64,000 bases of DNA from assembly GCA_038206765.1 (NCBI GenBank), contig JBBRAM010000001.1, positions 232,672-296,671 on the forward strand. Direction: 5' to 3'. The position numbers were made by a program, and so were the translations under genes. Below are positions 62,849-64,000 of the stretch, one piece after another; position 1 is the first letter of the stretch, and each line of letters opens with the position of its first letter. This stretch comes from UKL13-2 sp038206765 (GTDB taxonomy: Bacteria; Pseudomonadota; Gammaproteobacteria; Burkholderiales; Usitatibacteraceae). Below the pieces are notes generated by a model that had not been told where the DNA came from, ran no database searches, and saw only the letters and a program-made list of their open reading frames with translations.

Positions 62849-62880
62849 TAGGGTGCAACGGCCTAAGGCCATTGCACCTA
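62849..62880. repeat. REP-type palindrome (single)
   Basis: TAGGGTGCAAcGGCCT pairs with AGGCCaTTGCACCTA. One imperfect hairpin with the same outer words (TAGGGTGCAA/TTGCACC) as the pair at 63074-63153. Confidence 0.75.
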
Positions 62881-62885
62881 CGAAC

Positions 62886-63026
62886 TGGTCGGCTGAGACG
62901 CTCGGTCCAGTAGAATTATTGCTTGGTTGGCCGTTGCCGAGAAAGGCTGAAGCACTGAAAAAGCGAAGGCTGCGCTGGCGCAGTTTATGGAGAAGGGACA
63001 ATATCCTAAGCCTTGAGATTTTTAGA
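62886..63026 (+). pseudogene. Frameshifted 3' fragment of an NTF2-like gene
   Basis: This stretch lines up base by base with the 3' part of the intact NTF2-like gene at 44941-45082: WSAETLGPVELLLGWPLP against WSAQALGPVGSLLGWSLP, then, after a one-base loss, AKAALAQFMEKGQYPKP against AKAALAQFMEKSQYPKP. A stop (TGA) ends it three residues earlier than in the intact gene's conserved tail. The 5' two thirds are gone. It starts six bases beyond a REP palindrome. Confidence 0.85.
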
Positions 63027-63073
63027 CAGCAATTGGCTCAAACGCTAGGGCTTGCGGCGGGTTTGTGGCATTT

Positions 63074-63153
63074 GTAGGGTGCAATAGCCAACGGGCATTG
63101 CACCATGCAGCGTAAAACATTCGGAGCAATGCCCGTTGGTTATTGCACCCTAC
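63074..63153. repeat. Inverted pair of REP elements (REPIN-like)
   Basis: Arms 63074-63101 and 63126-63153 are 28 bp and reverse-complementary with one mismatch, separated by 24 bp. Each arm also folds alone (GGTGCAAT-AGCC/GGC-ATTGCACC). The layout matches a pair of facing REP sequences. It lies just past the stop of the gene at 63159. Confidence 0.85.
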
Positions 63154-63158
63154 GAGTT

Positions 63159-63905
63159 CTAGACAATAAGCTTTTTCAAATCAACGCTAAATGCGTCGTC
63201 GATAAACGCAACAGTATTCGGCTGCCCATCCAATGAGGCACGGACATGTTGAGTCGTAAAAATGCCAGATCGCGATTTCCATTTTGCTTCGCTTCGATCA
63301 ACTACTTTAATCCATTTTACTAATGCTATATATTCGCAAAGTTCGTTCGAATCAATATTGTCGGCCATACCTTTACAACTCAATCCATGGCTTAACAGTG
63401 CCTTACCGTTTAATACAACATCGCGAATAGGCTTAGCTTGAGAAGTAAGCAAACCAACGCCTACGAAGCCATGGCCTTTAAGGTACGCTGCGATGACATC
63501 ACCTTCGTTGAAGCCGAGCATTGCATCACGCCAACGAATTCCCTGTCCAGCAGAAATAAAACCAAATTTTTGATAATCATCCCAACTTCGGTGTGGTCCT
63601 TCGCCAGTGTTGTAATTATAAAGTCCGCAACGATAATCGAATCCGGTGAGTAATTTGTGCATACTGTTATGAGGGCGGAAATTATCCGCATAGTGACCTG
63701 AAGAGATATTGGTTAGCTGACGTCCAAGCCTCCATAAAAGCGTTTTTTCTACTAAGAGTGCATCATGTTCTGTCAAATTTCTTGCAACAACACGCACCAC
63801 AGGTTCGAGCCCCTCCTTTCGAATTGCAGTAATGCGACGCGACTTCTCAGAATCTGAGGCTGGAAGTGGCTCGCCAAAAAGGACACCATGGATTAGTATT
63901 TTCAT
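63159..63905 (-). pseudogene. GIY-YIG-type nuclease-family protein, apparently 5'-truncated at an IS3 edge
   Basis: About 248 codons remain. The first part (SRRITAIRKEGLEPVVRVVA, NLTEHDALLVEKTLLWRLGR, LTNISSGHYADNFRPHNSMH) looks like the C-terminal portion of a LEM-3-like GIY-YIG domain. The rest (GFISAGQGIRWRDAMLGFNE, GDVIAAYLKGHGFVGVGLL; HVRASLDGQPNTVAFIDDAF) is a PUA/EVE-like module. The GIY-YIG catalytic words expected before this are absent. Upstream sequence is instead the beginning of a transposase gene on the other strand. An ATG at 63905 could allow a shortened product. The frame is otherwise intact, so the loss is recent or the short form is functional. Confidence 0.55.
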
Positions 63906-63922
63906 AACCATGGAGAAACACA

Positions 63923-64000
63923 ATGCAGGCAATTCCGAAACGCGCAGTGACCGCCGAATTCAGAGCGGAGGCGGTTAAGCTGGTCATCGAACAAGGACTT
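63923..64000 (+). mobile_element. IS3-family transposase OrfA, N-terminal part (cut by window edge)
   Basis: ATG at 63923 with GGAG seven bases upstream. The reading frame MQAIPKRAVTAEFRAEAVKL then VIEQGL is the start of the helix-turn-helix (HTH_Tnp_1) of IS3-group OrfA proteins. The rest lies outside. The distance to the neighbouring broken gene is about 18 bp, shorter than the usual IS3 terminal region, so the exact insertion edge is not resolved. Confidence 0.75.

Overview
The window reads like a chromosomal segment of a betaproteobacterium, probably Burkholderiales-like. The grounds are a rho / type-B L31 (rpmE2) pair, a DUF2863 protein typical of that class, a FimV-type LysM protein, DUF4124 proteins, a GlcDEF glycolate oxidase and Gram-negative envelope systems (TonB-dependent receptor, lipoproteins, AsmA-like protein, MsbA-like exporter). 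Genes are dense on both strands. There are no rRNA or tRNA genes and no CRISPR array. The only mobile-element sign is the start of an IS3-type orfA at the right edge.

Layout. 1-5.5 kb: 3'-truncated fimV-like gene, DUF4124 protein, small lipoprotein, a decayed gene remnant, then rho and rpmE2 with promoter and terminator. 5.5-14 kb: M48 metalloprotease lipoprotein, ArnT-like glycosyltransferase, a poorly coding 800-bp stretch, collagen-like lipoprotein and DUF3309 mini-protein, an orphan SUKH protein, ferredoxin-NADP reductase and an MsbA-like ABC exporter. 14-20 kb: a 1201-residue winged-helix/coiled-coil/AsmA fusion divergent from a FecR/DUF6600 protein. 20-33 kb: LysR regulator and malate synthase; KTSC protein; an orphan Pycsar-type membrane effector overlapping an aldo/keto reductase; a PAS-GGDEF-EAL protein; assorted small enzymes and a second LysR. 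33-45 kb: DUF2863 and ankyrin proteins, glcDEF, DUF456, MAPEG, a Ser/Thr kinase fused to a cyclic-nucleotide-binding domain, formate-tetrahydrofolate ligase, YbaK and an NTF2-like protein.

45-62.6 kb is the most coherent system: a beta-glucan (probably laminarin-type beta-1,3-glucan) utilisation locus in two co-directional operons. Operon A (62.6 to 51.4 kb): TonB-dependent receptor, flavin-dependent tryptophan-halogenase-like protein, sugar-binding protein, two ABC permeases, GH1 beta-glucosidase, MalK-type ATPase, secreted GH16 glucanase. Operon B (51.2 to 45.2 kb): exported ExoP-like GH3 glucosidase, glucokinase, FucP/GluP-type sugar transporter, LacI regulator. Both operons start with the same promoter design (TTGACA, 17-bp spacer, CAnnAT box) followed at once by the same palindrome (TTGGG-N6-CCCA core), the likely operator of the LacI protein encoded at the end of operon B. 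Inferred flow: GH16 cuts the polymer outside, the receptor takes oligomers into the periplasm, GH3 releases glucose for the MFS transporter, the ABC system imports short oligomers for cytosolic GH1, and glucokinase phosphorylates the glucose. The halogenase-like gene has no evident role in this and is the main unexplained component.

The right edge (62.8-64 kb) is a decay zone. It has REP-type palindromes, a frameshifted fragment of a second copy of the NTF2-like gene found intact at 44.6 kb, and a GIY-YIG-type protein gene that appears to have lost its 5' end where an IS3-family orfA begins.
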